A DNA stretch of 64,000 nt, taken from the NCBI RefSeq assembly GCF_963678635.1, contig NC_087064.1, positions 28,748,189 to 28,812,188 of the forward strand, in the 5' to 3' direction. The notes under the pieces were generated by a model. It had not been told where the DNA came from. It worked only from the letters and a program-made list of their open reading frames with translations, and made no database searches. Numbering within the stretch: the first letter of the stretch is position 1; each line of letters begins with the position of its first letter. The DNA comes from Symsagittifera roscoffensis. Taxonomy: Eukaryota; Xenacoelomorpha; Acoela; Convolutidae. Of the stretch, positions 13,045 through 24,480 are shown piece by piece. The position numbers were made by a program, and so were the translations under genes.

Positions 13045-13824
13045 TCAGCATATTAAATTAAGTTTGTTTTCAATGAAGATTGTTAAAAAATTATCTGGAT
13101 TCTTATCTCTTAGCAGTTTCATCAATTCTGAAGCAAGCTTGTTATCGAAAATTGTTATCGAAGTCACCGGAAGACACTTCAATACGGTTGCTTCTGTTAC
13201 ATCAGTTTCGAGTTTTTTTGGTTGTTCGCAATCAATTTCTTCAGCTTTGAATTGTACAAAGGGACTTTTCTTGAATATTTTCTTTTTGACAGGGGCATCC
13301 CAATCCAAAATATCTTCTTCATCAACTATCACTTCGCCAGATTGAAAGTTTCTGGAATCTGAAATATGAAAAAAAAACATTCGTTTTCGTAATCAGAGCT
13401 CTCAGAACTATCAGACTCTGAACATTAATGAGAACGATTAGTTTGCTTCTTTTGATGACATTTCTCATCACTGATAGCCTCAAAATTGTGCGTTGCGGTA
13501 GGTACGAAAGTTTTTTTCTACCCGATTCCATAGTTTCATCTAAATTACCTTCATTTGTTATTTCACGAACAATTTTCGTTTTCTGAACAGTACGTTTATA
13601 GTCAGATGTAAAGCAAAGTTTGACCCCGTTTTGATTTTTAAAATGCACAATTACCACAGAAATTATGCCATTTTGAAGAGAAAACTGTTTTATCAAAAAC
13701 AAATAAATTTTGTTTCGACTTCATTTATCGATAAGGAATAAGTCGTACTTGTAGTGGTTTTTACTGGCTCTCGAAAAGTCTTTTGTTGTATTTCCGCAGT
13801 TTTAAACTTATGATGGTGACGCAT
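13045..13824 (-). CDS. Possible small three-exon gene, unknown function
   Basis: I do not recognise this gene. Minus-strand exons that join in phase are 13824-13765 (starts MRHHHKFKTAE, donor GTAAAA), 13684-13522 (acceptor after a T-rich stretch, donor GTAGAA) and 13358-13045 (acceptor 'atatttcag', ends with a stop). The model gives 178 residues. The last exon is mixed acidic and basic, with VDEEDILDWDAPVKKKIFKK near its start. A further acidic, serine-rich segment at 13417-13379 is in phase with exon 2 but would leave an impossible 20-base intron after it, so it is left out. Composition and consistent phases favour real coding sequence. The decayed polymerase fragment just upstream on the same strand leaves open that this is part of a relic element. 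Confidence 0.4.
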
Positions 13825-13867
13825 TTTTTAACACTTTTAGAAACATTACTTGCACTTTATTTAGTGT

Positions 13868-14220
13868 ACGTCGCTTTTGCGTAAAAAAGCGATTAAAGTC
13901 GCTTTTGGGTTCAGAAGAACAGCTTCTGAAACTATTTTCCCGTTCAGATCATCCGCCGTATTCAGTTGCGTTTTTCTGTTATCAATACTGTAAAGAATAA
14001 GATCTTTCGGATATGAATTACAAACTACCTGATCCCTTATCGGCTTGAGAGCTTCATATACATCCTCAGTCTCAACTTCCTAGTACAAAACCCTGTCTTT
14101 GTACATAACGTTTGCTTTGCTTTTACATAGTGGGACCATTGAGTGAAAAAATTTGTACAGCTGCATTTTTGAGACATCTGAAATGGCAGCTCCAAGATAG
14201 GTTGGCTTAATCCGAAAGGT
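13868..14220 (-). pseudogene. Decayed family-B DNA polymerase fragment (Polinton/Maverick or related virus-like)
   Basis: Minus-strand translation gives KPTYLGAAISDVSKMQLYKF, then after a gap region ETEDVYEALKPI, and later ADDLNGKIVSEAVLLNPK. These match in order the C-terminal palm region of protein-primed DNA polymerase B from Polinton/Maverick-type elements, where a 'KP.YLG..ILD.SK..MY.F' block, the YxDTDS catalytic block, a 'T.D.Y.D' block and a 'DELGGKI..EF..LRPK' block follow each other. Here the DTDS acidic motif is lost (YKDRVLY) and an in-frame TAG follows it, so it is dead. Only about 115 residues remain; no integrase or capsid partner is visible nearby. Confidence 0.7.
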
Positions 14221-14799
14221 TTTTTTTCAGCAATGTTATAAGCATGGTTGAAGCTCTTTGATTTTCAAATACTGTTTATTATTAGAACTTTTTTGATAAA
14301 CTTAAACCATTTAGAGAAAAACAATTCAAAAATCAAACAACTTGATTTGATCGTCAACAACTTTTAGTCAACAACTGACTTTCTCGAAAAAATCTCAACT
14401 TTCAAATTCAAAAAAAAACCCTTTGCGCTCATTGAATTTCTAAAACAATTTATGATGGGAGCTTTCTGATAACATGAACCCAACTTGAGAAACTTGGATC
14501 AGTAGGTAAAGTTTTTATTCCGCTGATGAATCTTAAAAATAAATTTCACTTTCGAAACTATAAATCGTTCGTTTTTTTTTCGCGCCATTTCCACGTTCGC
14601 ATTTGGAGAGCGATATTAACGTCACTTTAAGCAGATGAGTTCAATTGAACTTCAAAAGTGCATTATACCTAAGTGCATTAAAACTTAAAGACTTTTTCCT
14701 TTAAAAAAAGAAAAAAAATTAACAAGGTTTCTATAAGAGTCTTCACAACGTTCATTATTTTAAACAAGTGAAAGCAGTGTTGTACACGCATAAGGTGGA
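14221..14799. other. Intergenic, with an inverted R1 copy
   Basis: About 14270-14600 is the reverse complement of the R1 repeat, with 'aacccaacttgagaa', 'ggatcagtaggtaaa' and 'cactttcgaaact'. Nothing coding is seen. Confidence 0.5.
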
Positions 14800-15275
14800 C
14801 ATTTGTATCCAAACATGAACAAGACTGTTCGTATCAGGGCGAAAAACTGAATGTTTCGACTGCCTTTTAAGGTCTATGGAATCATCCCCCACACACGCCA
14901 TATTTAAAACAAAGTGATAAATTTCGCTCCTTTTAATAAATCAATTATGGCAAATAAACTTCCTTCAACCAACTTAAAACATTTTCAAGATGAATTACAT
15001 CTCCGCTTACGCGTTAAACTGGCGAAATACATTGCGCGTTTATTGTCCCAACTTGGCCAAAATGGCAATCTTCAAACCCCCATATTCTTATGAAAAATGA
15101 TCAAAGGTGACAAATCATTTCAAATTTAATTTTAGGACAATTTTATCTATTGATTGTTAGAAAAAACTTCGTCAAAAAAGACTAGTTACACAGCCGAAAT
15201 TTGACTAAAGACAAAAAAACACTCGGCTACAAATTTTCCATTACTTTTGTTACGAATGTCGAAACAAAAAACTTG
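14800..15275 (-). repeat. Dispersed repeat R2 copy (inverted)
   Basis: It reads as the reverse complement of the 40150-42835 units: 'cgtatcagggcgaa', 'gactgccttttaaggt', 'cacacacgccatat', 'ccgcttacgcgtt', 'ttggccaaaatggcaatc' and 'aaaaatgatcaaaggtgac'. Confidence 0.7.
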
Positions 15276-15359
15276 TCAAGCTTAACTTTTTTCATTGTAG
15301 TCGCTAATTCACAGTTTTTCTAACATGAAGCCACAATGGCAAAAGAAAATAAAGCTCAA

Positions 15360-15545
15360 CAAAAATCGAGCTTCTATCGACCCTGTTCATTTCAAAATTC
15401 GACCCTGTTCGACCCATGTTTTACCCCTGTTCAACTCATGATTCGACCCTGTTCTACTCTATCGACCCTGTTCAACTCATAAATCGAACCTGTTCGACCC
15501 ATGATTCGTTTTTGTTCGACTTTAATCTTCGTTCGACCGTCTGAA
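15360..15545 (+). repeat. Degenerate minisatellite (TTCGACCCTGTTC unit)
   Basis: About eight imperfect repeats of 'ttcgaccctgttc' spaced by 'aactcatga'-like sequence, with a period near 22-25 bases. No ORF is maintained across it. Confidence 0.7.
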
Positions 15546-15954
15546 TTTGCGACAAACACCTCAACGAGCTGGTACAAAAAATATTTAACGCACTGATAAC
15601 GTAAAACTTAGTTAGCTTGTAAACGTACCCTTTCTTGGCGTGAGGCAACAATTCGTCGCAAGCGTGAAATCATAGCAAGCGTCAATTAGCAGCACGTTAA
15701 TTGCTATTTGGGGATTAAAAAACGATGTGTATAGAGCACAAAAAGCCTTGCTGTGGTTGAGGGATGATTAAAATTCAACGAGCGATCACATCTTTCAATT
15801 TAGCACCAGTTTTGAAATAATTAACAAGTTAAAATGATATACCAGTAAAGATAAAAGTATTTAAGCGTTAGCAGCATCTAAATCACACTTGTTTTGATTC
15901 ATTCGTTTCAATTTTTCCTGGCAAATCTTTCAATTTACTGATGCCAATATGCAC
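15546..15954. other. No gene recognised
   Basis: A 409-base stretch between the minisatellite and the FLYWCH relic. I see no motif, repeat or open frame worth naming. Confidence 0.4.
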
Positions 15955-17315
15955 TTAACTTTTGTCATAAGCGAGCCAGGAAAACAGCACCTTGTCATAG
16001 ATTGAGAAACTATCAATCTAAATCGCTACAACAAAATAACTGATAAATCCAGCTGGAGAAGTATGAAGAGACCATGTACAGGTTCTTTTCTAACCGTCGC
16101 AGAAGAAACAATCGGCGCATCTGGAAAACATGGCCAGAAAAAATTTCCATGCGGGGAAGAAGTGAAAAAGTGAGTAAAATGTTCAAAATTTTGACATGTG
16201 CGCGAGCCTAAACTTTCAAAACTAAAATTTTTCGAACTTTAAATTGTTTTAAAACATTAAATTGCCATGACTGCAAGGCGTGTCTTTCTGTGGGGGGAAA
16301 ACTGACCAAATGCAGTGGAAAAAATGTATAACCCCTCAATCGGTTTATCGAACTATGAAACTTCAGGGTTGAAAGTGCTATCAAACAGAAAGGGAAAACA
16401 ACATTAGAGCCTCCGAGGATCATTTACAAGGAAAACGCTGGGGATATTAGCCTCCATACTATTGTTAACGTACCTAGGTACAATTCACTCACCAGAACCG
16501 TTCAGCGACAACGAGCAACTAATTACGCCCCCACTCAACAGAAAATATTGCCGTGCTGTGGAGTTGAGCAAGACCCTGAGGGGAAATAATTTCCTCCTTT
16601 TTGATTCACGGTTGAATGACAAAGATCGAATGATAACACTTGCCACCGTCGAGAAATTAGAAACTTTGGAAAGCAACACAGTCTGGCATGCAGATGGGAA
16701 TTTTATAGCACGTCGCGCGTTATTTTATGACATTTTTACAATTCATGCTGTGTTTAACGATCAAACGTTCCATTGGTTTGCTTGGTTTATTTGGGCCTTC
16801 AGACAATTGAAAGAAATGAACCCAGGACTTGACTCTCACAGGTTTTAGTAGATTTTGAAAAGGCTTCAATTAACGCTTTTCAGAAGATTTTCAATTGATT
16901 GACTAAAAAAGTATGCTTTTTTGTGGTCAGGCCAATTGGCGCAAAGTTCAAGAGATTGTATTAACATCAGTGTACCCAGAAGATAAAAAAACACGCATGC
17001 TTCAAAGTCATTTGTTGCCATGGCACTGATACCTGAGCTCGACTTTGAAGTCGGCATGACTGCCTTGTGCTCTGATATTTCTGACCAAAGTGATGAGTCC
17101 CCCTTATTTGATTATTTCGATTATTTTGAATAGTTTTGGGTCAAAACTATCGCCCGAGGACGTAGAGGGGTTGGGATATTCCCTTTTTCACTCTAGCACC
17201 AGTTCAAAAACGCAAAAAACGGAAGACAGAAAAACAATTTGGCAGAGGGATGGCATAGGGCCTTTCAGATGGGGATGGGGTGTGCCGAGGTGGCAAGAAA
17301 ACAAAAAAAAATCAA
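15955..17315 (+). pseudogene. Decayed FLYWCH zinc-finger / MULE transposase-like gene
   Basis: Three ordered pieces of one family are visible on +. At 15966-16130, a FLYWCH-like finger reads GKQHLVID, stop, ETINLNRYNK..., then SWRSMKRPCTGSF; the first zinc Cys is replaced by Ser. At 16462-16857 comes the MULE transposase core (LLFDSRLNDKDRMITLAT, then SNTVWHADGNF with the catalytic-type Asp), running to VDFEKASINAFQKIF around 16850-16890 after a stop. Near 17155-17290 follow RGRRGVG and NNLAEGWHRAFQ in other frames, the usual C-terminal part. Stops and frameshifts separate the pieces, so the gene is dead. Such genes in invertebrates derive from Mutator-like transposons. Confidence 0.75.
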
Positions 17316-17822
17316 GCCAGATTAGTTGAGCTCTTTAAACTTTATAGTAACAATAAAATTCTCTCATTCAATTTCAATTTTTAGTTTCTTTGTTCTTTAA
17401 TTTAATCTTTTCGTCTAATTTCTTTTGATCTGATCAAAGCTTCTACCACTAATAATTTTCGCTTGCTACGAGTCGTGGCGTGCTGCGAATAGTAGTTTTT
17501 TTTTTTTACAAATGCTACGAATGGTCGCTTGCGATGAATTATCGCTTGCGACGAATTGTCGCCATGCCCTTTCTTGGAAATCAATTTTTTTTAGTTGAGA
17601 CTCAAGCAATCGAAAAAAACGGATAAAGTTGTATTATATTTGTTACGATATTCTACTGATATTACATCTAATATTTTAAATGTTTCATAATCACTTTTCA
17701 TCATACTTGTGTTGATCAATTATATGGCTAGATGATTTTATACGCTAATATGCCGTTTCTAATTAATTTCTACAAATTACAGTCCTATTTTTATCATTTG
17801 ATGTAAATATAAATTATAACTG
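17316..17822. other. Intergenic, short CGCTTGCGACGAAT repeats
   Basis: No gene. At about 17458-17570 there is a small array of variants of 'tcgcttgcgacgaattg', broken by a T-run. The rest is AT-rich. Confidence 0.5.
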
Positions 17823-20800
17823 TTATTTAGCTATCATGGACATGAACACAACACCGGAAAACGTTTTTAGACTCGTCGCCAGTTGAACCATACATGCAAA
17901 TTCCTTTGCATTTCTCGGTTTGTATCCGAATTTGACTTTGACAGTGTCTTTCGTGACTTTGTCGTGTGCAATGTCGAACATGTTGATGTAGTAGTTGACT
18001 CTGGATGCAGCAGAGGGATCGTCTTTGCCACATTTGTCTTTTCCTGGGCCATAGCTTACCACTCCGTAATGACATATGGCCTTTTTAGTTCCGGGTTTAA
18101 CCAAAAATATTGGGCCGCCGCTGTCTCCTTGAAAGCAAATAAGTTATTAGATCTCGATAGATTACTTGCATTTTTGGTCTCTTTTTCTTTTCCCCACCTT
18201 TGTTTTTGACATTCGTTTGAAAGCCTATTTAAACTGACATATCCCAAGTTTTTAACGTGTAAAGACCGTATGAGCAATTTTTTGACTATTTTCTATTGTG
18301 TTTTTGAGGGTAGGAAAACTAGAAAAGAGCCCATATTTGTAGCAAGGATAGCCGGCTACTGTGCAAGTAGCACAGAATATTCCGACCAGTCTTAAAAAAT
18401 TACAACAAAATTATTTTTTCAAATTAGGGTCGTTTTTTCGGCGTGGTGTGATAAAGGAATCTGATTAAAAAAGTAGAGCTTAGGCATTTTCGTCAGTCAT
18501 TGTAAAATATGCAAATTGGAAACAATTTTTGAGGACAAATAACAAGAAAAACGAGAAAAAAGTTAAAAAATTATTATATTTTTTAATTTTTCAAATTTTT
18601 TTTCCCAAATTTTTGAAGTTTCTGATTAATAAGATGAAGCTAAAAACTCCAAAAACTAACTTCATCCAAGAAAAATTAAATTTTCAATTCTTGAAATAAG
18701 CATAAATAAGCAAATATAAACCTCTTCACTCGCTCGAAATTAGACAAAAAATCAAAAAATTTCAAACCGGTTTTTCTCAACACTTGGAAAACCAATGTTG
18801 TTCGAATCATGACTGAAAGGGATTTAATATGATATATCACACAACCCAGTGTTATGATTATTTTTAGAGCTGATTTTGCGTGGAAAACAAAAAAACTGAA
18901 ACACCCGAATACAAAGTTCCTCTAAATAAATACAAAATTTTCTAAATAAATTATCTTCAATGCGACCATGAAGAAGATACTCTGGTGCAAGTTGTCTCTA
19001 AATAGATGCGTTGCAATAAATTGAGAAAAACGGATCTGTTTTCCTGCATGCACGCTTCGAACAAAAATTATATTGAACACAAGGAATGATAGTTTCTGAC
19101 TTACCTTGACATGTGTCTTTTCCAGAAGAATCCTTTGTGCAAATTTGACTGCCTTCAGGCGGAGTTGGCGAACTACTGTACGTATTTATACAGACTGAAT
19201 TTTCCACTTCGTTCAGCTGAACCTCCTGAAACCCAATAAATTACCCCAAAGTAACATTTACGAGTGAAAACAATAAGTAGAATCTACAGCAGACCTTTCA
19301 AGGTTGCACAGAAATATGTTCAAAAATTTTTGCAATCTTTATCAAACCTTGAACAAATTCTGAAAATTTCCAGGAAAAAATTATGAAGAAGTTTGGAATA
19401 TCATTAAGTTTGGAGTTTCTTTGAGACCTTAGCAGGGCTTCAAAGATGCATGGAACTCAGGAGCCATGTTTAAAGTGGAAAATACTTGCCATTAGCTTGT
19501 CTGGTCTAGTTCCATGGCTGTCGGTGTATCCAAATCCAACGGCCCATACTTGATTGTCGTCCACATCCTTGGAGCCCACTTTGCCTTGACATGGATTCAG
19601 TTTCTGTCGATAGTTGTCGAAGCTGATTTCTTCCTTGAGCTTAAGTGCCACAATATCATATCCATGAGTCAAGTCTACATTTGGATCGAAGTTCTTAAAG
19701 CGGTAGTAGTGTTGTACCAAGTACTTCTTAGAATGCGACTCTTCGTGGTCGATGTCAAAAGTAAGGCTACCTAAACTAGTTTTATCTAAATTTAATTTAT
19801 TTAAAGTTGTCACATTAATGGTGTTTACATAAGATTCACATTTTCTTAAAAAATTTGAAAAAGTTGAACTTAATCTCATTGCAAAGTTAGCCTTCAAAAT
19901 CAGTTTTCAAAATAAGCAAGTCAATTTGAGGTAATTTAATACCAAAACGGATCCTTAGGAAAATAAATTCGCTCGCACAATTGCGTCAGAGCGCTTTCAT
20001 AGTACGAACCTGATATAACGAAAATAGATTGCGGGTCCCACCATTCTAAAACAGACGAATTCAGTTTTTTGCTGTATCAAGGCTTTTGCCTTCTTGGACA
20101 AGTGGTTCTATATGGCAATGGTTAAATCCTCAAATGCCCGGGTAAAAAAAATCTAAAATAAAAGAGATGCATGGATGAGTTAATTTGTTACCTTTTCCGT
20201 TGGATTTAGAGTCCTCGTTGTTTACACAGTGCGCTGCTGTTATGACGAAGTGCTTGCTGACGATCGTGCCTCCACAGCTGGAGTACGAGTTGTCATCTTT
20301 CAGGCTAAAGTGTTCATCTCGAAATTTTTTATAGATTTTTTGAAATTAATTTGGTCAAAACAGAATGGTATGAAAAGCTCTGGTATGAAAAGCTCTGCAC
20401 TCACTGATACTTTTCCATGGTATGTAAAGGTATGAAATGGTATGAAAAGTGCATGGTATGAAAAGCTCTGCACTCACTGATACTTTTCTATTTCAAACCT
20501 CAGAGAAATATTTACCCAATTTACCCATATATCGGAGAAAGAGAGTAATGCAAACAAGCGTTTCTCTTGAAAAAGCTCATAAAAAAATTTTCACTAAGAA
20601 AATTTTTCATTTCGCAACTGAAAACAACAAATTTTGATTCTAACTGAAACAGTTTTACTGAAGAAAAATTGCTATTCATATGTTTTAAACCATTTAAAAC
20701 TTACCTTAGATGAAATTTTTTTGAAAACTTTCAAGCCAGATAGTACATAAAATGTCAAAGTGATCTTGTTATTTTTGTTTTTTATTGAGTTTTGTCTTGT

Positions 20801-22370
20801 GCACGGTCTCAAATATTTTTTTGAAAAAATGTAGATAAGATTTCGTGGCATAGAAGATAGTTATTAGGGTGAAAACAGTTTCTTGTTTTTCAAATTGTTT
20901 TTTTTCTTGATTACCACAAACATGAATCGAGTGGTTTAATGATGGGAAATTAGAAAAATATATGTCTCGTTCTATATCTAAGGTAAAACACTAGTGGACA
21001 AAAGTAAGCATAAAATCAGGGTTTTTCCCTCGAAAATGCCTGTGGTCGAAGGTGATTTTGAATAACATTCACTGGCAATTTAAACTAAATTTTTTAAATA
21101 GACCAAGAGCAAATGATCAGAGCTACTCTCTATCAAACGAACAAAATTTGGTTTCGAAGACTTACCATTTTTTTTTGTTTTTCATGGTATGAAAAAGCCA
21201 TCATCTGCAAAAAGTGTTTCAAAACTGGTGAAATTGTAAGAAACAGCTTAATTAAGTGACGTTTTCACTCTGAGCAAACCATTTTTATCGCTCAGAATGT
21301 TTCACCTTGCATGAACATTTTTTATTCTCCGCTTATTCTAGAAAGAGTTCACTTCGATGCAAAACTTAATGCAGATGGTAAAAACCGGCATTTTTAGACC
21401 CAGAAAGCACTGCTAAGTCTTTCAAAACAAATTTTGTTAATCTCATAAAGGGTAGTTCTGATTATTTGCTCTGGGTCTATAAAGAAATTTTACTGAACTT
21501 CGAAGCAGATGTTGTCCACAATGGAGATTGAAAACAGGCATTTTAAAGAAAAAACCTGAACTTGCTTTTTTTATTCACGAAAGAATTCACTACGATGCAG
21601 AACCTAGTGCAGATGAAGAAAACTGGCCTTTTCAGACCCGGATTACATTGATAAGTAATTGAAACCAAATATTAATAGTCGCAAGAAAAGGTAGCGCTGA
21701 TCATATGCTTTGGTAATATGTTAATATTTTACTGAATTTCGACTGAAATGTTGTCCAAAATTGACATTGAAAACTGGCTTTTTAGTGATTGAAAAACTAA
21801 ATTTGAAGCTTTTTTGTCCACTAGTGTATATAAAGGTCTGAACTACTTTCATCGACTCTTGAAAAATCCAAAACGATGTCTATTTAAATTGGCAAATTTT
21901 AAACCCCCATAAATTTATGAAAAACGATCACAGGTGAAATATTTTTCTAATTTGAGCTCAGGACAGCAATTTTTTTTTGATTGATTTGAAAAAAATCCGT
22001 CAAAATTTCCTGGTTAAAAAGTGTGACTTATATTTGGCTGGGGGAGGGAGAAAGTTCACTTGGTCGATATGGGGAGGGTGGGGCAACTTTCACTTGGGCC
22101 CAAACGCCATAAATTGATAATAACATACACTCGAACGTAGACATAAAACGGATAGGACGTTGCACTGCTCACTGCCATTCCCCCTGAAAAAGAATAGCAA
22201 GAAAAACTTTAAACATAGTTTTTATAAACCCAACATTTCAAATACAAACCAGACTCGATGTCAATCTTGCCTGTTATCTGATCTTCAATGAAGTTTTCAG
22301 CTTCTGTGAGTTCTCCGAAGTGATTTTGCAGCGACAAAAGGACCAGTATAATCACTAGCCATTTGATCAT
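17823..22370 (-). CDS. Secreted trypsin-like serine protease, gene 1 (six exons)
   Basis: This encodes a chymotrypsin-fold (S1) serine endopeptidase. Exons on the minus strand are 22370-22250, 22183-22129, 20304-20192, 19770-19490, 19225-19105 and 18127-17823, 996 bases or 331 residues. Exon 1 starts MIKWLVIILVLLSLQ, a signal peptide. Exon 2 carries the activation-site region (GGMAVSSATSYPFYVYVR). The triad is His in VITAAHCV, Asp in GYDIVALKL and Ser in CQGDSGGP. Asp precedes TCQGDS (chymotrypsin position 189), so cleavage after Lys/Arg is expected. A C-terminal tail of about 50 residues follows the usual end of the fold. The intron after 19490 uses a GC donor (GCAAGT); the others are GT-AG. 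Gene 2 at 39374-50015 is a paralogue with the same phases. Whether it is digestive or immune cannot be told. Confidence 0.93.
20366..20490 (+). repeat. Short tandem repeat in protease gene 1 intron 2
   Basis: Two nearly identical copies of a segment containing 'ggtatgaaaagctctgcac' and 'tcactgatacttttc' start near 20381 and 20454 (73-base period), with extra 'ggtatgaaa' fragments between. The array lies about 60 bases from the exon-3 acceptor on the opposite strand. Confidence 0.75.
20989..21826. mobile_element. MITE-like element, 838 bp, CACTAGTGGACAAAA termini
   Basis: The segment starts CACTAGTGGACAAAA and ends with its exact reverse complement, a 15-base terminal inverted repeat. No ORF of note is inside. 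Internal blocks such as 'gcaaatgatcagagct' recur at 45690, 50550 and 50860. No clear target duplication was found. It lies in intron 2 of protease gene 1. Confidence 0.8.
21880..22010 (-). repeat. Partial R2 repeat copy (inverted)
   Basis: It shares 'aaacccccataaatttatgaaaa', 'atcacaggtgaaatat' and the following blocks with the other inverted R2 copies (14800 and 51295). Confidence 0.55.
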
Positions 22371-24476
22371 TTTCTCGATTCTTTTTTCAAAAGGAGCACA
22401 AGAGTAAATTACATGTAATGAAGTCTTATCGAAGTACGTAGAAAAAGTATGAAATCAAAATATATCACGCTGTGACTTTTCAAGCTTAAAACTTAGTTTG
22501 AAACTTTGAGTTAGAACCGTTGTGGTTAACTCATAGAGTAATTTCGGATAGGGTACACCGTCTGCTCGTCACGCTATCTTATTTTCGGCCGGATAGATTC
22601 GTGCAACTTCTTAGTCTAATACCGATCCTAATCTTACTCTTATACTATCTAGTCTCAGGTTGTTTAACTAGTCTCTGCTAGGCTCAATGGATCTAGGGTA
22701 TACTGGTTTATTGCGGCTGCTGAAGTTCCTTTGGAGAGGCAACTAATTTCTAAGTTAAATTCAAATCTCTCTGGTGCTGAAATTACAAGTAATTTCAGCA
22801 CTTACAAATAAGTGGATTGTTAGTTAGATGGATCATGATTGGTTAATATTATATACTTTACAGTGGTAAAATATCTAATTTATCCAATCATAAAATGTAG
22901 TTTAGATCAGGTTCCAACTTGCTTAGAAAATTTTAAAGAACATCTGCCGAGAGCAAATGAGTGTAGGTGTCAATATTTGATAGGCCGGTCGATAGCAAAT
23001 AGCAAATGTGTCAATTGATTGCGACAACTTAACTGCTAAGTCCGGCTCTAAAAATGCCAGAGTTTGAATCATCTGCGGTAAGTTTTTCCAATCCGCGGCT
23101 TGAAAATTTTGAACTAAGCGAAGAAGCGAAAGATGTTCAGGCGGTGTGAAACTTTAATGAGGCAACAGTGCTTTTGAGTGAGACCACTTTTATAAGCTCA
23201 GATGTTCTTTCTTGCAGATTAACGTTGTTGCGAAAATCGACTGTTGATTGTTAAAACTGGTCTGTTTACCATGTAAGGTACTGTGACAATGAAAACACTC
23301 AAAGTAAGATTGATCGTTAAAAAATGCGTTTTCAGACTCGGAAGTAATTGCTAAACCTTGATACCCAAAATTTACTCAATTCAAGGAAAAATGTATTGCT
23401 TACAATAATAAGATGCCGCGGAGAGCAGTGTTTGATATTCAGATAGAAGCTAGAGCATGAACCCTGGTAAGTCGCATACCTCGATGAGGCAATGATCGCC
23501 TAAACAAAAATTTGCAACAATTTAAAAAATAATAAAACTCGATTTTTTTAAAGATTTTCTCGATACTCATTTAAAATGAACTTCAGACGGTCAATTGAGT
23601 GCGTGCTACGAACAAATCAACTATCTACTAGCTTTTTCTGATGTCTTTTTATGGGGCGGTTTGCCGTTTTTGCTTGGGGGGAGATAGCTCAATTTGTGAT
23701 TACGGGGGGGGGGGAGGGAGATTGCTCAATTGATCCCATTTTACACGCAGCGCTTAGAAAATTTATTTTTAATTGAACGCTGGGATGGAGGATTTTAACT
23801 TGATCTATTTGGAGGGAGTGTTAACTTGATCCAAAATTTCATTTGCTTGTTTGTTGTCTAATTTCTCCAGTTTTCTGTTTCTCAGAACTGCAAGTTTCAA
23901 TTTGAAAGAATTATTTATTTTCTTTCGTCTTTTGAGAAATATAACTTTCAAATGTATGATAGTAGATATATTTTTTGTTAAAAATTTATTTTTGTCGAAC
24001 TTATGCAATTCGAGCGGTCTCTAAGAATAAGTTATAGTTTGAACTGAAAAATCTCAACTAGGATCCAAAAAAAAAGTTGCAGATAGCCCGCCATTCAAAT
24101 AAATTTATTCGCATATTGATTCGAGAAAAATAGAATTGTGTTCAAAACTGATCGAGAGATCCTATTACTCGTGTATAAAATTCGGTTTACAAACTTTCAA
24201 TGACTACATCAGATTTGGATTCACAATGTTTCAAAAGCGCCATATTGAAAAAAAAGTTTAAATTAAAGTGCGCTTTCAATGTTGCCTAGCACATGAGAAT
24301 TTGTGCCTTTTTTGTTGAAACGGAAAATTGAAAACTGAGAAACAAAACATCCTTATCATTCAGTATTTTCAGACAAATTTCAAATAACTAACTTATGAAA
24401 TCACACCGTTGCTAAGAAAAATCTCATTAGAACAAACGGAAGCAGATATAAGGATCTGACGCGCAAGCATGAAAGC
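22371..24476. other. Upstream region of protease gene 1; no gene
   Basis: It contains a block at 22515-22645 whose reverse complement occurs at 43815-43945 ('aactcatagagtaatt', 'gtgcaacttcttag'), so it is a dispersed repeat. A G-run is at 23704-23716. The ORF at 23805-24008 (-) has no recognisable features. The 5' end of gene 1 must be transcribed from here, but no promoter motif is convincing. Confidence 0.5.
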
Positions 24477-24480
24477 CACT
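24477..24480. repeat. Target-site duplication CACT (left)
   Basis: CACT directly abuts the 3' LTR here, and CACT at 37292-37295 directly abuts the 5' LTR. Four to six bases is usual for Gypsy integrases. Confidence 0.8.

Noticed and set aside
13379-13417. Extra acidic exon of the small minus-strand gene
   Set aside because: It is in phase, but the following intron would be only 20 bases; kept as an optional segment only.
15360-15545. CRISPR-like array
   Set aside because: Repeats are imperfect and the spacers are also repetitive; it is a minisatellite in eukaryotic DNA.
17883-18209. 108-codon plus-strand ORF with hydrophobic stretches
   Set aside because: Complement of the Ser-bearing exon of protease gene 1.
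19514-19774. 86-codon plus-strand ORF
   Set aside because: Complement of the Asp-bearing exon of protease gene 1.
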